Assembly (NCBI GenBank): GCA_965218555.1
Contig: OZ244625.1
Span: 1,426,001-1,490,000, forward strand
Direction: 5' to 3'
Source of the DNA: JAPPLB01 sp965218555
Lineage (GTDB): Bacteria; Acidobacteriota; Terriglobia; Bryobacterales; UBA6623
Length of the DNA: 64,000 nt
Part shown: piece after piece, positions 43,378 to 51,689 of the stretch
How positions within the stretch are numbered: the stretch's first letter is position 1
Layout: every line of letters begins with the position of its first letter
The notes under the pieces: generated by a model
The model's input: only the letters and a program-made list of their open reading frames with translations
Told to the model about the DNA's origin: nothing
The model's database searches: none
Position numbers and translations under genes: made by a program

Positions 43378-45911
43378 TCAGGGTTCTTCTGGCGTGCGCC
43401 CTTCTGTTCGGCGCTCTTTCCTTGTACGGCGCTGACGAGGGTGAGTGGGAGATTGTCTCGATTCGGCTCGTTCCGGAGGCGCGGACGCTGTCGGGCAAGG
43501 CTGCTTCCCAGCAGTTCGTGGTGATGGCGAAAACGGCCCGAGGTAAGGAACTCGACGTGACCGAACAGGCGCGGTTCGCGCTCGCCGATCCGGAGCTGGC
43601 GGCGTTCAGGGAGACGGGACGGGTGATTGCGGTCCGAGACGGCGAAACGAAGGTACGGGCGGCCGTCGGGACTCACGAAGCTGAGGTGTCGTTACGGATC
43701 GAAGGGTCCTCTCAGCAGCGGCCGTTCAGCTTTTCGCGAGACATCGGTGGGATCTTTACCCGCCGCGGCTGCAATGGCAGCGGCTGCCATGGCGGCGTGA
43801 AGGGTCAGGCGGGTTTCAAGCTCTCCCACAACGGTGTCCACCCCCACGATGACTACAAGTGGATCGTCGAGGGTGGCGTGTTCCAGGTCCTGACGAACGA
43901 GTCGGAAGTACCGAAAGAGCCTCGCATCAACCTGGAGCATCCCGAAGCGAGCTTGCTGTTGCAGAAGGCGGCCATGCAGGTGGCGCACGGCGGCGGGCCG
44001 CGTTTCGAGAAGGGGTCGGACGACTACACGACCATTCTGAATTGGATCAAGGCCGGCGCGCCCTACGGAGAGGAGAGCGGCGAGGATTCCTCGAAAATCG
44101 TGAGGCTGGAGACGTTTCCCAAGGAGGTCGTGCTCGAACATGGTTCCAGGCAGCGGATCCTCGTGACCGCCCACCTGTCGGACGGAACCCAGGAGGACTT
44201 CACTTATCAAGTCCTCTATGAAGTGAACGAGTCGGAGATTGCGGACGTGTCCACGGCCGGCGTGATCGAGGCGGCCAAGCCGGGCGAGACAGCGGTGTCG
44301 ATCAAGGCCGCCGGCCGCAATGCGCGAGTGGGCGTGGGCGTCGTGGCTCAGCCGCTGAAAAACTACCCGGATGTTCCGCGCAACAATTTCATCGACGAAG
44401 AGGTGTTCTCGAAGCTCCGCCGATTCAATATTGTCCCGTCGGAGCTGTCGAGTGATGAGGAATTCCTGCGGCGGGTTTGCCTCGATCTGACAGGGCGCTT
44501 GCCTCCGCCGCGGCGTGTCCGCGAATTCGTGAGAGACAACGACCCGCGAAAGCGCGAGAAGTTGATCGAGGTCTTGTTCGACTCGCCGGAATTCGTCGAC
44601 TATTGGACGTTCCGCTTCTCTGACCTGTATCGCGTGGCGATCTTTCCGATCGGCATCAACCCGAAGTGGACGCAGCTGTATTCGGAGTGGATCCGCGACT
44701 TCATCGAGCGCGATCGGCCCTATGACGAGGTGGCTCGCGAGCGGATCGCAGCCCAGGGCTACAACGCTCCGACGCGTCACTATCTGCCGTATCTTCAGAT
44801 TCCACCTCCCGAGAACATGATGGGCGAGGAAGTGCGCGTTTACATGGGCCGGCGGCTGGACTGCGCGCAGTGCCACGACCATCCCTACGAGGAGTGGACG
44901 CAGGATCAGTTCTGGGGGATGACGGCGTTCTTCGGGCCGATGTTCAAGCTCGGCGGAAATGAGTACTCGGTGGTTTTTGATTTCCCGGATGGGCAAGAGG
45001 TGGCTCCCGACGTGCCGAGCCCGAAGGAGCTGCGGGTCGTTCATCCACGCACGCAAGAGCCGGTGCAGCCGACCTTGCTCGACGGAACGGTGGTCGGGTT
45101 CGCGGATACCGGCCTGCCGAGGCGCGAACTGGCGCAATGGATGACCTCCCACCCCTACTTCGCTGAAGCAACGGTCAACCGCATATGGAGCCTCTTCTTC
45201 GGCCGCGGGTTTGTGAATCCGGTGGACGACTTTCGGAGCACGAACCCGCCGACGCACTCGCGACTGCTGGCGCGTCTGGCGGAGGACTTCGCGCGGAACG
45301 GCTATCTGCTCAAACATCTGATGCGCACCATCGTGACGTCGAGGACCTATCAGCTTTCGAGCGCAACGAACACCACCAACGCCGCGGACAAAATCAACTA
45401 TTCCCACGCGCTGTCTCGACCCCTGGACGCCGAGATCCTCTTCGACGCCATCACGGATGTGACGGGGATTGAGGAGCGGTTCGAGGTCGGGACGAATCGC
45501 GGCGTCTGGAGGGGCGGCACCGCGCCGCTCAGCACGCGCGCCGTGCAGTTGAAGGAAACCGACATCTATCCGTCGGTGTTCCTGGACCTCTACGGAAGAG
45601 CCAACCGCTTCTCGGTGCCCGAGCGCGATGCTTCTCCGAAGCTGACGCAGGCGCTGCACATGCTCGCGGGTTCGACCTACAACGATAAGCTATGGACCGA
45701 AGGGGCGCGGGTCTTTGATTTGTATCGGCAAGGCGCTTCCGACGATAAGATCGTCAATGACCTGTATCTCGCAGCGCTCTCGCGAGAGCCGACGAAGCTC
45801 GAGCTTCAGAATTTGAAGCAGCTCATCGCGCGGACTCCCACCCGGGAACAGGCATTGCGGGACTTGCAATGGGCGATTCTCAGTTCGCGGGAATTTGCTG
45901 AGAACCATTGA
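43374..45911 (+). CDS. DUF1549/DUF1553 (PSCyt2/PSD1) exported cytochrome-like protein
   Basis: The 845-residue protein has a signal peptide (VLLACALLFGALSLYG), a Big2-like beta domain, and a putative heme region CNGSGCHGG (C133, C138, H139). A second Ig-like part precedes the DUF1549 domain (VPRNNFIDEEVFSKL to about 560), which contains a canonical CAQCHDHPYEEW (C497, C500, H501). The DUF1553 domain ends the protein (NRIWSLFFGRGFVNPVDDF, SRTYQLSS). Function is unknown across the family. The start overlaps the PPC gene by 4 bases; DUF1501 follows after 52 bases. Confidence 0.88.
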   Translation: MIRVLLACALLFGALSLYGADEGEWEIVSIRLVPEARTLSGKAASQQFVVMAKTARGKELDVTEQARFALADPELAAFRETGRVIAVRDGETKVRAAVGTHEAEVSLRIEGSSQQRPFSFSRDIGGIFTRRGCNGSGCHGGVKGQAGFKLSHNGVHPHDDYKWIVEGGVFQVLTNESEVPKEPRINLEHPEASLLLQKAAMQVAHGGGPRFEKGSDDYTTILNWIKAGAPYGEESGEDSSKIVRLETFPKEVVLEHGSRQRILVTAHLSDGTQEDFTYQVLYEVNESEIADVSTAGVIEAAKPGETAVSIKAAGRNARVGVGVVAQPLKNYPDVPRNNFIDEEVFSKLRRFNIVPSELSSDEEFLRRVCLDLTGRLPPPRRVREFVRDNDPRKREKLIEVLFDSPEFVDYWTFRFSDLYRVAIFPIGINPKWTQLYSEWIRDFIERDRPYDEVARERIAAQGYNAPTRHYLPYLQIPPPENMMGEEVRVYMGRRLDCAQCHDHPYEEWTQDQFWGMTAFFGPMFKLGGNEYSVVFDFPDGQEVAPDVPSPKELRVVHPRTQEPVQPTLLDGTVVGFADTGLPRRELAQWMTSHPYFAEATVNRIWSLFFGRGFVNPVDDFRSTNPPTHSRLLARLAEDFARNGYLLKHLMRTIVTSRTYQLSSATNTTNAADKINYSHALSRPLDAEILFDAITDVTGIEERFEVGTNRGVWRGGTAPLSTRAVQLKETDIYPSVFLDLYGRANRFSVPERDASPKLTQALHMLAGSTYNDKLWTEGARVFDLYRQGASDDKIVNDLYLAALSREPTKLELQNLKQLIARTPTREQALRDLQWAILSSREFAENH

Positions 45912-45963
45912 CGCATGGAGTAAACTGGTAGCGGTACCACGCGGCTTTCGAGGATTGATCGGC

Positions 45964-47301
45964 ATGCTCAAGAAAATTGGTTGTCTGACGGGAACGGATC
46001 AGCAGTGGAATCGACGGGACTTCGTGAAGGTCGGTTCGCTCGGTTTCCTGGGGATGAACCTCGCGCAGTCTCTCCGCCTGCAGGCGGCGTCATCGGCGCG
46101 GCTCTCCTCACAGGCCAAGGCGAAAGCGTGCATCCTGCTGTGGCTCGAAGGCGGGCCGGCGCAGATGGACACCTGGGACCCGAAGACGAACAGCTCGTTC
46201 CGCCCGATTTCCACCAACGTTGACGGCATTCAGGTCTCCGAGCTGCTTCCGAAACTCGCCAGGCGCATGGACAAGCTGGCGCTGATCCGTTCGATGAGCT
46301 CGTTCGGCGACGACCATCCGCAGGCGGTGCATTATGCGGCGACGGGACATCTGCACAATCCGGCGATGCAGTTCCCGAGCCTGGGATCGATTGTCGGCGA
46401 GCGCATGGGTTCGGCCAACGGCCTGCCGCCGTATGTCATCGTGCCGCGCTGGGAGCGCAGCCAGCAGTACCAGGAGTCGTTCCGTTCCGCCTTCCTCGGC
46501 CCGGACTACGCACCGATGCTGATTCGCGATCCCTCGAAAGAAGGATTCGAGGTAACGGACCTGAGCCTGCCGAAGTCAGTCGCGCCAGCGGCGGTCGAGA
46601 ATCGCCGCGCCTTCCTCGACGTGGTCGACCGCATGTATCGGAACCGCGTCAATAGCGCCGAGCATGCCAAGATGGACGCCTTCACCCAGAAGGCTTGGGA
46701 GATGCTCCTGACGCCCGGCGTTCGGAACGCGTTCGATCTCTCGAAGGAATCCGAAAAAACCAGGGATGCCTACGGGCGTGATTCCGTGGGACAGAGCCTG
46801 TTGCTGGCCCGGCGGCTGGTCGAAGCCGGCACGCGGTTCGTAACCGCCGCCGGATTCCACGGGAATTCATGGGATACGCACTCCTTCAACGATAAAGGTC
46901 ATCGAGACCGCTTGACGCCTCCCCTGGACCATTCGCTGTCAGCGTTGATCGATGACATGTCGGCCCGCGGTCTCTATGACGAAGTCATCGTCGTGGTGAT
47001 GGGTGAGTTCGGCCGCACTCCGAATATCAACACCCGGCTGGGCCGTGACCACTGGCCGACCTGTTGGTCGGCGGCGATTGGCGGCGGCGGGTTGAAGACC
47101 GGCCTGACCGTCGGCAAGAGCGACGAAAGGGCCGCCTACGTCGTCGAGCGCAAGACGAGTATCGGCGACCTCTTCGCAACGATCTACAAGGCTCTTGGCA
47201 TCGACTGGACCCACGAGTACATGACGCCCGTGGGCCGTCCCATCAAGATCGCCAACTCCTTCGAAGACGCCACCGGCGAGCCCGTCCGCGAGCTGGTCTA
47301 A
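45964..47301 (+). CDS. Tat-exported DUF1501 protein
   Basis: The 445-residue protein begins at 45964 (MLKKIGCLTG) with a twin-arginine leader NRRDFVKVGSLGFLG (residues 16-30). DUF1501 proteins have an alkaline-phosphatase/sulfatase-like fold; segments seen are LWLEGGPAQMDTWDPK, GDDHPQAVHYAATGH, and MGEFGRTPNINTRLGRDHWP near the C-terminus, which resembles the metal-binding Asp/His set of that superfamily. It is the last gene of the run from 33826 and almost always neighbours DUF1553. The biochemical role is not known. A hairpin CACCACGC/GCGTGGTG (47314-47330) just after the stop may aid termination. The rest of 47302-47573 holds no gene. Confidence 0.9.
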   Translation: MLKKIGCLTGTDQQWNRRDFVKVGSLGFLGMNLAQSLRLQAASSARLSSQAKAKACILLWLEGGPAQMDTWDPKTNSSFRPISTNVDGIQVSELLPKLARRMDKLALIRSMSSFGDDHPQAVHYAATGHLHNPAMQFPSLGSIVGERMGSANGLPPYVIVPRWERSQQYQESFRSAFLGPDYAPMLIRDPSKEGFEVTDLSLPKSVAPAAVENRRAFLDVVDRMYRNRVNSAEHAKMDAFTQKAWEMLLTPGVRNAFDLSKESEKTRDAYGRDSVGQSLLLARRLVEAGTRFVTAAGFHGNSWDTHSFNDKGHRDRLTPPLDHSLSALIDDMSARGLYDEVIVVVMGEFGRTPNINTRLGRDHWPTCWSAAIGGGGLKTGLTVGKSDERAAYVVERKTSIGDLFATIYKALGIDWTHEYMTPVGRPIKIANSFEDATGEPVRELV

Positions 47302-47573
47302 GCCTGCACTCTTCACCACGCGGCGTGGTGGTCAAGCGGGCCGGCAAGGACGATCGCGGCCGATGGCAGTTGCTGAGCGACAACGACTCTCCCGACTGGC
47401 CGCCAGGGGGAGTGGCTTGAGGGGAGCGTGGAAGACCTCGCGACAGCGAGTTCACCGACAGGCCCGCCGTTATCCTCCACCATCACATGAATGGGTTGTG
47501 CCGCCCGTCTTTGCTCAGGGGTCGCTCCTATCGTGCAACATGGGCAGGGCTGAGTCGAGTACCGTTTTTTTGC

Positions 47574-48029
47574 TCAGACAAGAGGAGGCCTTTTCAGCTC
47601 AGCCTGAACTTTTTCACATAGCTGTCTTGTCGCTTCAGTATCTTTCATGAGAGCGAAAAGCTCATAACCAACACGGATATACACCTCGGTTCCAAGGCCC
47701 ACCAAGTATTCCAATTCGTGCTCCGGGTAGTGTGGCTCCACCACGTTTTCGTCGATCCTACGCAGGACGTGCTCAATTCCTCCATGAGTGAAATCGTGAA
47801 AAACATCCTTGTTGTCCATCTGTGCACGGATCCAATCCGCATGAAGCTTCGCTTCATCGTGATTATCCATTGCTTCCAATAATTTTGGAAACGATGGGGG
47901 CTTGCCCTCTCGGAAGTTCTCGACTTGCTCATCAGAGGCGCAGTGAAGTATCCAGACACCACGAACGAAACTTTCGCAAAGAGGTCTTGCAAGGGTCCAA
48001 GCCGGTCCAGGAAGATCACGCTCCAACAA
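47574..48029 (-). CDS. Conserved hypothetical helical protein, probably 5'-truncated
   Basis: The frame encodes about 151 residues with PAWTLARPLCESFVRGVWIL near its start and a Glu/Asp-rich helical remainder. From memory it resembles the DUF6988-type family of accessory regions. In-frame coding continues upstream of 48029 (GNWGVALLQHSWDVADAI) but has no ATG, GTG or RBS before an in-frame stop near 48130. The true N-terminus may therefore be lost, or the TTG at 48029 is used. It is the first gene of the accessory island after the DUF1501 operon. Confidence 0.5.
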   Translation of the reverse strand: MLERDLPGPAWTLARPLCESFVRGVWILHCASDEQVENFREGKPPSFPKLLEAMDNHDEAKLHADWIRAQMDNKDVFHDFTHGGIEHVLRRIDENVVEPHYPEHELEYLVGLGTEVYIRVGYELFALMKDTEATRQLCEKVQAELKRPPLV

Positions 48030-48192
48030 AATGATAATCGCGTCGGCGACATCCCAAGAGTGTTGCAGAAGAGCTACACCCCAGTTGCCCCTTCCGCCAA
48101 CTGAGAATTTCTTCTCGTTTATTTTTGGGACTTATACAGGAAACTTGACACCTACTAGTCAAGCCGCGGATCCTAGCGGTAAGGTGAGGGGA

Positions 48193-48269
48193 GGTCCGGT
48201 AGCCAAGCTGGTTAAGGCAGCCTTCCGGCAAGAGGGTAACCGTCGGTTCGATTCCGACCCGGACCTCCA
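48193..48269 (+). tRNA. tRNA with Cys-type body and abnormal anticodon loop
   Basis: The cloverleaf is complete: acceptor GGTCCGG with CCGGACC, D arm GCC/GGC, T arm GTCGG-TTCGATT-CCGAC, discriminator T (48266) and encoded CCA (48267-48269). The body and T73 resemble bacterial tRNA-Cys. The anticodon arm is abnormal: by standard numbering the anticodon is GGC (48227-48229) with C instead of T at position 33 and a G-G mismatch at the stem base. Alternatively the stem is CCTTC/GAGGG with a six-base loop CGGCAA. Alanine identity (G3-U70, A73) is absent. It may be a phage-type or non-decoding tRNA. Confidence 0.72.
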
Positions 48270-48315
48270 AGCACTATTATACAACATTCCTTGAGGTTCT
48301 AGCAAGGACGGCTCG

Positions 48316-48528
48316 TTAGGAGTCAAGCCACGGGCCGTAGTGCGGAAAAGGATCACCGTCCGTCCTAGTCACCACGCGAACCATGCCGCATTTGCGGCAC
48401 CGCTGCTTCTGTTGCCAGTAGCCGGGCCTGTCCCAGCTCCCTCCGGGCGGTTCCCAGTAGCGCCGCCCCTTCGGTACATTCTGGGCTACGTGCTGGCAAC
48501 TCGATTTGACTGTAAACTCCTCCGGCAT
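48316..48528 (-). CDS. Small putative zinc-ribbon protein
   Basis: This 70-residue frame has a single CRKCGMVRVV zinc-knuckle-like pair plus one upstream Cys, and many Trp/Tyr/Pro residues. It begins at an ATG six bases after TATTAT (48535-48540) with no Shine-Dalgarno, the same layout as the leaderless IS1595 promoters, although no good -35 is seen. I do not recognise the family. It is plausible as a small accessory or phage gene; coding is not proven. Confidence 0.4.
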   Translation of the reverse strand: MPEEFTVKSSCQHVAQNVPKGRRYWEPPGGSWDRPGYWQQKQRCRKCGMVRVVTRTDGDPFPHYGPWLDS

Positions 48529-48563
48529 AACCGTATAATACTGGAGTACAAGGACCTGATAGC

Positions 48564-48929
48564 TTAGTGAAACTCTACCGAGTCCCCACTAAACACGTTA
48601 GTCTTGGCGGTAGCAAGGTGTGTACGCTGGTAGAATGCGTCTACGCGGGCTACTTTGACTTTACGACCATTCTTCCAAGCATCGAGTATGGAAAGCATGA
48701 AATTTTTAGCGTCCATACCCTTACCAGATACTTCCTTGGCAACGCTGCGTTTCAGCATCAACGTAAGACGGTTAACAGGTTCGTCGCCGCCGTCAACCGA
48801 CGTAGCAACCTGACAGATAGTACGGCGAAGGTTAGATGGTACATCTCCCGTTATGTCACAATCTTCCGACTGCAAAGGGACAACCGTAGACAGTAAAGAC
48901 AAGACTACAAACACCGCAACTTTGTGCAT
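48564..48929 (-). CDS. Small secreted protein of unknown function
   Basis: The 121-residue protein starts at 48929 with AAGGAG eight bases upstream, and has a signal peptide (VAVFVVLSLLSTVVPLQSE). The mature part contains two cysteines (EDCDITGD, RRTICQVATSVDGG) that could form one disulfide, and otherwise looks helical and charged. Local base composition is less GC-rich than in the core genes, suggesting foreign origin. I do not recognise a family. Confidence 0.65.
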   Translation of the reverse strand: MHKVAVFVVLSLLSTVVPLQSEDCDITGDVPSNLRRTICQVATSVDGGDEPVNRLTLMLKRSVAKEVSGKGMDAKNFMLSILDAWKNGRKVKVARVDAFYQRTHLATAKTNVFSGDSVEFH

Positions 48930-49170
48930 GGGTACTCTCCTTAGTGGCTTTTGAGACCCTGGGTGCCGGGCCTTGCCACATTCGGAGAGTATCGAGAATG
49001 CCCCGCCTATTCATCACGGTTGCAGGGAGCTACCCCGATACCGGTGTACGGATTCGACTGTTGTATTCAGCGAGAGACCCGACGTAGGGTACTCTGCCGA
49101 ATGTGGCGCACTCATGCTACCACGGAGCCGTTGGAGGATGTCAAGATTAGGGCCAAAGTACGGCGGGGGC
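48930..49170. repeat. Long-range inverted repeat in gene-free stretch
   Basis: CCACATTCGGAGAGTATC (from about 48974) is repeated inverted at about 49086-49103 (GTACTCTGCCGAATGTGG) with one extra base, enclosing about 95 bases. The stretch could fold into a long-stem RNA or mark ends of a small element. Open frames crossing it on both strands (48951-49256 plus, 49014-49373 minus) have no motif, and the plus one overlaps a promoter, so I do not call them genes. Confidence 0.45.
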
Positions 49171-49198
49171 TTGACAGACGGGCAAAGTTTGATAAAAT
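49171..49198 (+). promoter_or_regulatory. Sigma-70 promoter for the small gene at 49231
   Basis: TTGACA (49171-49176), a 16-base spacer and TAAAAT (49193-49198) form a near-consensus promoter. Transcription would start about 25 bases before the ATG at 49231, which has an AGGTGG ribosome site. Confidence 0.7.
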
Positions 49199-49230
49199 AG
49201 CAATTGATGAACCCGTCAAGGTGGTAGCAC

Positions 49231-49416
49231 ATGACACGTCGCAAGGTCCCTCCTAGGACGGAAGAAAGCAAGAACGGCTCCGCTCCGTCGCTAGGCGCGA
49301 TGGAGGATGCGGTTAAATCGCTGTTCCGACACGCTGACAGGAAGCGCAGCAAACTGCTAGGAAAGCCGTTCAAGGACCGATACTCGCGGAGCCACTCACA
49401 AGGGCGGACCGACTGA
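49231..49416 (+). CDS. Small basic protein in its own transcription unit
   Basis: This 61-residue, strongly basic protein (MTRRKVPPRTEESKNG...) has Arg/Lys/Ser-rich ends and a short helix (AMEDAVKSLFRHADRKRSKL). It is framed by a strong promoter at 49171, a Shine-Dalgarno (AGGTGG) and a strong inverted repeat that begins inside its last codons (49409). This arrangement supports real expression more than the sequence does. Family unknown; phage- or plasmid-type DNA-binding or regulatory peptides are possible. Confidence 0.55.
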   Translation: MTRRKVPPRTEESKNGSAPSLGAMEDAVKSLFRHADRKRSKLLGKPFKDRYSRSHSQGRTD

Positions 49417-49489
49417 CGGGGAAGGGAAGGGCGAACAACCCACCCGTCAGTCGGCCCTGACGGGGCCTTTGCTTTGCGGGGAAGGCCCC
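49409..49489 (+). terminator. Double hairpin terminator-like region
   Basis: CCGACTGACGGG (49409-49420) pairs perfectly with CCCGTCAGTCGG (49443-49454), a 12-bp stem. A second stem, GGGGCC (49462-49467) with GGCCCC (49484-49489), follows. There is no clean U-tract after either, only TTTGCTTTG inside the second loop. It lies between convergent genes (the 61-codon gene and the IS1595 transposase), so it may stop both. Confidence 0.55.
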
Positions 49490-49523
49490 GCTTAAGTCAG
49501 AATACCAGAAGCGCTGTGCGGGG

Positions 49524-50465
49524 TCAATCCGCGATCAAGTCCTTGTAGCGTAGCCGCTTCCCGACCATATTGAGCGCGATCAGCATCATCTGCTCGATCG
49601 TGTCCAAGTCGCGGATGTTGTGTCGTCCGGCGAACTCGTCTACGTAACGGTGGAGGTGTTTGGGGCTCATCTTGTGGTAGACACCGTGATAGCCCCGCTT
49701 CAGCATCGACCAGAAAGATTCGATTGAGTTGGTAGAAACACGACCCCTTGCGTACTCTCCCTTGCTGTGCTGTATCACGTCGTGGCGATAGTTCTTGGCT
49801 AGGCCACGGTACGCCTTGTAGTTATCCGTGTACACCGTTGACCCGGGCGCGACAGTCGCCTTAACGAAGTCCTTCAGCGTTTTCTTCTTGTCGTGAGGAC
49901 GGGCCGTGATATGCCCGCCACGTTGGATAGCGCCGACAACCGCCGTCTTGCCAACCGTCCCGCGTCCGGCGTTCAACTTATGGCGTTTGTTCCTCTCCTT
50001 ACCGCCGATGTACGTCTCGTCTACTTCCACCTCACCCGACAACAGCGTGCTGCTGTGGTCCGTGAAGCCTTGGCGGATACGCTGCGCCAAGTACCAGGCG
50101 GTGCCCTGCGTTATCTTCAGGTCCCGGTGCAGCTTCATCGACGAGACGCCCTTCAGGCTAGTCAGCATGAGATAGATGCCGAATACCCACTTCCGCATCG
50201 GGAGCTTGCTCGACTGCATGACCGTTCCGGTTTTGACGCTGAAGTAGCTGCGACAGTTCGGGCACCAGTACGGCATGGGCTGGCCGTTCGGTGTCTGTCT
50301 AGTGCGGGTATGCGCACAGGACGGGCAGTCCCGTACTCCGTCGGGCCACCGCAGGTACTCGAACCACTTGACAGCCGTCTCCTCGTCTGGAAACATCTCA
50401 AGGAGTTCTATGATGCTGATGCTGGCTCGATGCGACTTTCCTGGTGCTTTGCGTCGGGTTGACAT
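49524..50465 (-). CDS. IS1595-family (ISXO2-like) transposase, complete
   Basis: The 313-residue transposase has an N-terminal zinc ribbon (C47, C50, C68, C71), the KGVSSMKLHRDLKITQGTAW segment, catalytic Asp D149 in EVDETYIGG, D214 in VYTDNYKAY, and E249 in STNSIESFW. The length is normal, with no frameshift. It is related to the truncated copy at 3160. It has a perfect consensus promoter immediately before the ATG. I could not fix the element ends: no convincing terminal inverted repeat was found on the two sides (about 49490-49523 and 50500-50650). Confidence 0.9.
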   Translation of the reverse strand: MSTRRKAPGKSHRASISIIELLEMFPDEETAVKWFEYLRWPDGVRDCPSCAHTRTRQTPNGQPMPYWCPNCRSYFSVKTGTVMQSSKLPMRKWVFGIYLMLTSLKGVSSMKLHRDLKITQGTAWYLAQRIRQGFTDHSSTLLSGEVEVDETYIGGKERNKRHKLNAGRGTVGKTAVVGAIQRGGHITARPHDKKKTLKDFVKATVAPGSTVYTDNYKAYRGLAKNYRHDVIQHSKGEYARGRVSTNSIESFWSMLKRGYHGVYHKMSPKHLHRYVDEFAGRHNIRDLDTIEQMMLIALNMVGKRLRYKDLIAD

Positions 50466-50471
50466 ACTCGT

Positions 50472-50500
50472 ATTATACAGAAAAATCTAGGGTTTGTCAA
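50472..50500 (-). promoter_or_regulatory. Consensus sigma-70 promoter of IS1595 transposase, leaderless layout
   Basis: On the minus strand a perfect TTGACA (50495-50500) and perfect TATAAT (50472-50477) have a 17-base spacer. Only six bases (ACGAGT) separate the -10 from the ATG at 50465, so the message should begin at the start codon. No Shine-Dalgarno is possible. Confidence 0.8.
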
Positions 50501-50651
50501 GTTTCCCGTGTAATTCCTTTATTTTTTTATGCAGCCAATCGCTCAAGTCCTTGGCCTGTGAAATTGCTTCAACCAGACTCACGTTCAGGTGCTTCCTTCC
50601 GCTTGGTGATTGCTGCATACCCGTACTCAAATGCGGTTCGGTCGGGGCGGC

Positions 50652-51682
50652 CTACCGCGACCGGAACTCCGCGAGGCGGGTGTGATCAACCAGTTGGCTC
50701 ATGTTCTGTAGCGTGAAGACCTTGCCGCGCGTCGAGAGAAGCAGCTTCTTCATGTCCTCCCGGCGGACGCCGAATCCGCGACCGGCGATACAGGCGACCA
50801 CCTCGAACCGGGGTTTGCCTGGCGGCTGGCCGTCCATGCTGAGAGAACCGAGGTGCTGGACGCGGGTCACCTTGTCGCGCGCCGTACCGTCGTCTTCCGT
50901 GAGCTTGGCTTCGATGACGATCTGGGGATTGAACTCGTTCGGAACAACGAAATCCGGTGTCTGATCAAAGCCGGCCAAGCGCTCGGCTCGCTTGGTCTTG
51001 CGGTAGCTTATCCCGAACGCGAAAGCACGTCCTCAATGGCGTTCTCGACGATGTTGCCGACCAACTCGCTGATGGAGTCGCGATGACCAGCAAACGGGCG
51101 GCCGAGAAGACGTTCGTACAGCAGGACGGAATAGGGAATCCCAAGTTCCGCCGATAATTGGACGCTGAGCAGCCCGGCCGCCGTGTCGGCCTTCTCCAGC
51201 CTGTGAAGGGTGCCGGAAGATTTTTCCGGGACTCCGGACTCCAGTGCATGACAAGCTCCGGCGATGAGTGCGCGAATGCGCTGTTCGGTCACGCTTCCCT
51301 TGGTGGACAAAGCAGCCTCCGGCTTCATGCGGATGTTCCGGTCGATCGTGCGGGCTGCGCCCTGTGTGACTTCGACGCCGGTATGCCGGGTAGCGTAGTA
51401 GGCCCATTCCGGTGGTGTGAACCCGAGCATGCAGCGAAGGACGATCAGGGACATCGGCGTTTGGAAGACGACCGGTGCAATAGTGCTGGGGGTGACGTTA
51501 CGGAAGCCGCCGGTGGCGCGTTTCAGAGCTTCGTACCCATCTTCGAAGACGGAGAACTCCACGAAGCCATCACCCTTGGGCATGACGAGAAACTCGGACT
51601 CGAGACAACTGAACACAGCATCGACGTACGTGTCCAGATCGGAGCGGACCTCTTCGAAATCGACTTCAAAAGGAAATAGCAC
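50652..51682 (-). pseudogene. Restriction endonuclease partner of the DNA methylase, frameshifted
   Basis: The GTG at 51682 opens a frame ending SELVGNIVENAIEDVLSRSG at 51008. The next frame continues without a start as FGISYRKTKRAERLAGFDQ to 50652. The second part carries a PD-(D/E)XK core: TPDFVVPNEFNPQIVIEAK, with Asp and Glu-x-Lys. A one-base indel near 51015-51025 explains the break. The intact form would be about 343 residues. It begins 7 bases after the methylase stop, forming an M-R operon. Residual methylation without cutting is the likely present state, unless the shift is a sequencing error. Confidence 0.75.
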
Positions 51683-51689
51683 GATGCGC

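Noticed and set aside
48951..49256. 101-codon plus-strand frame and the opposing 49014-49373 frame
   Set aside because: They overlap an inverted repeat and a strong promoter, and encode no recognisable protein features.
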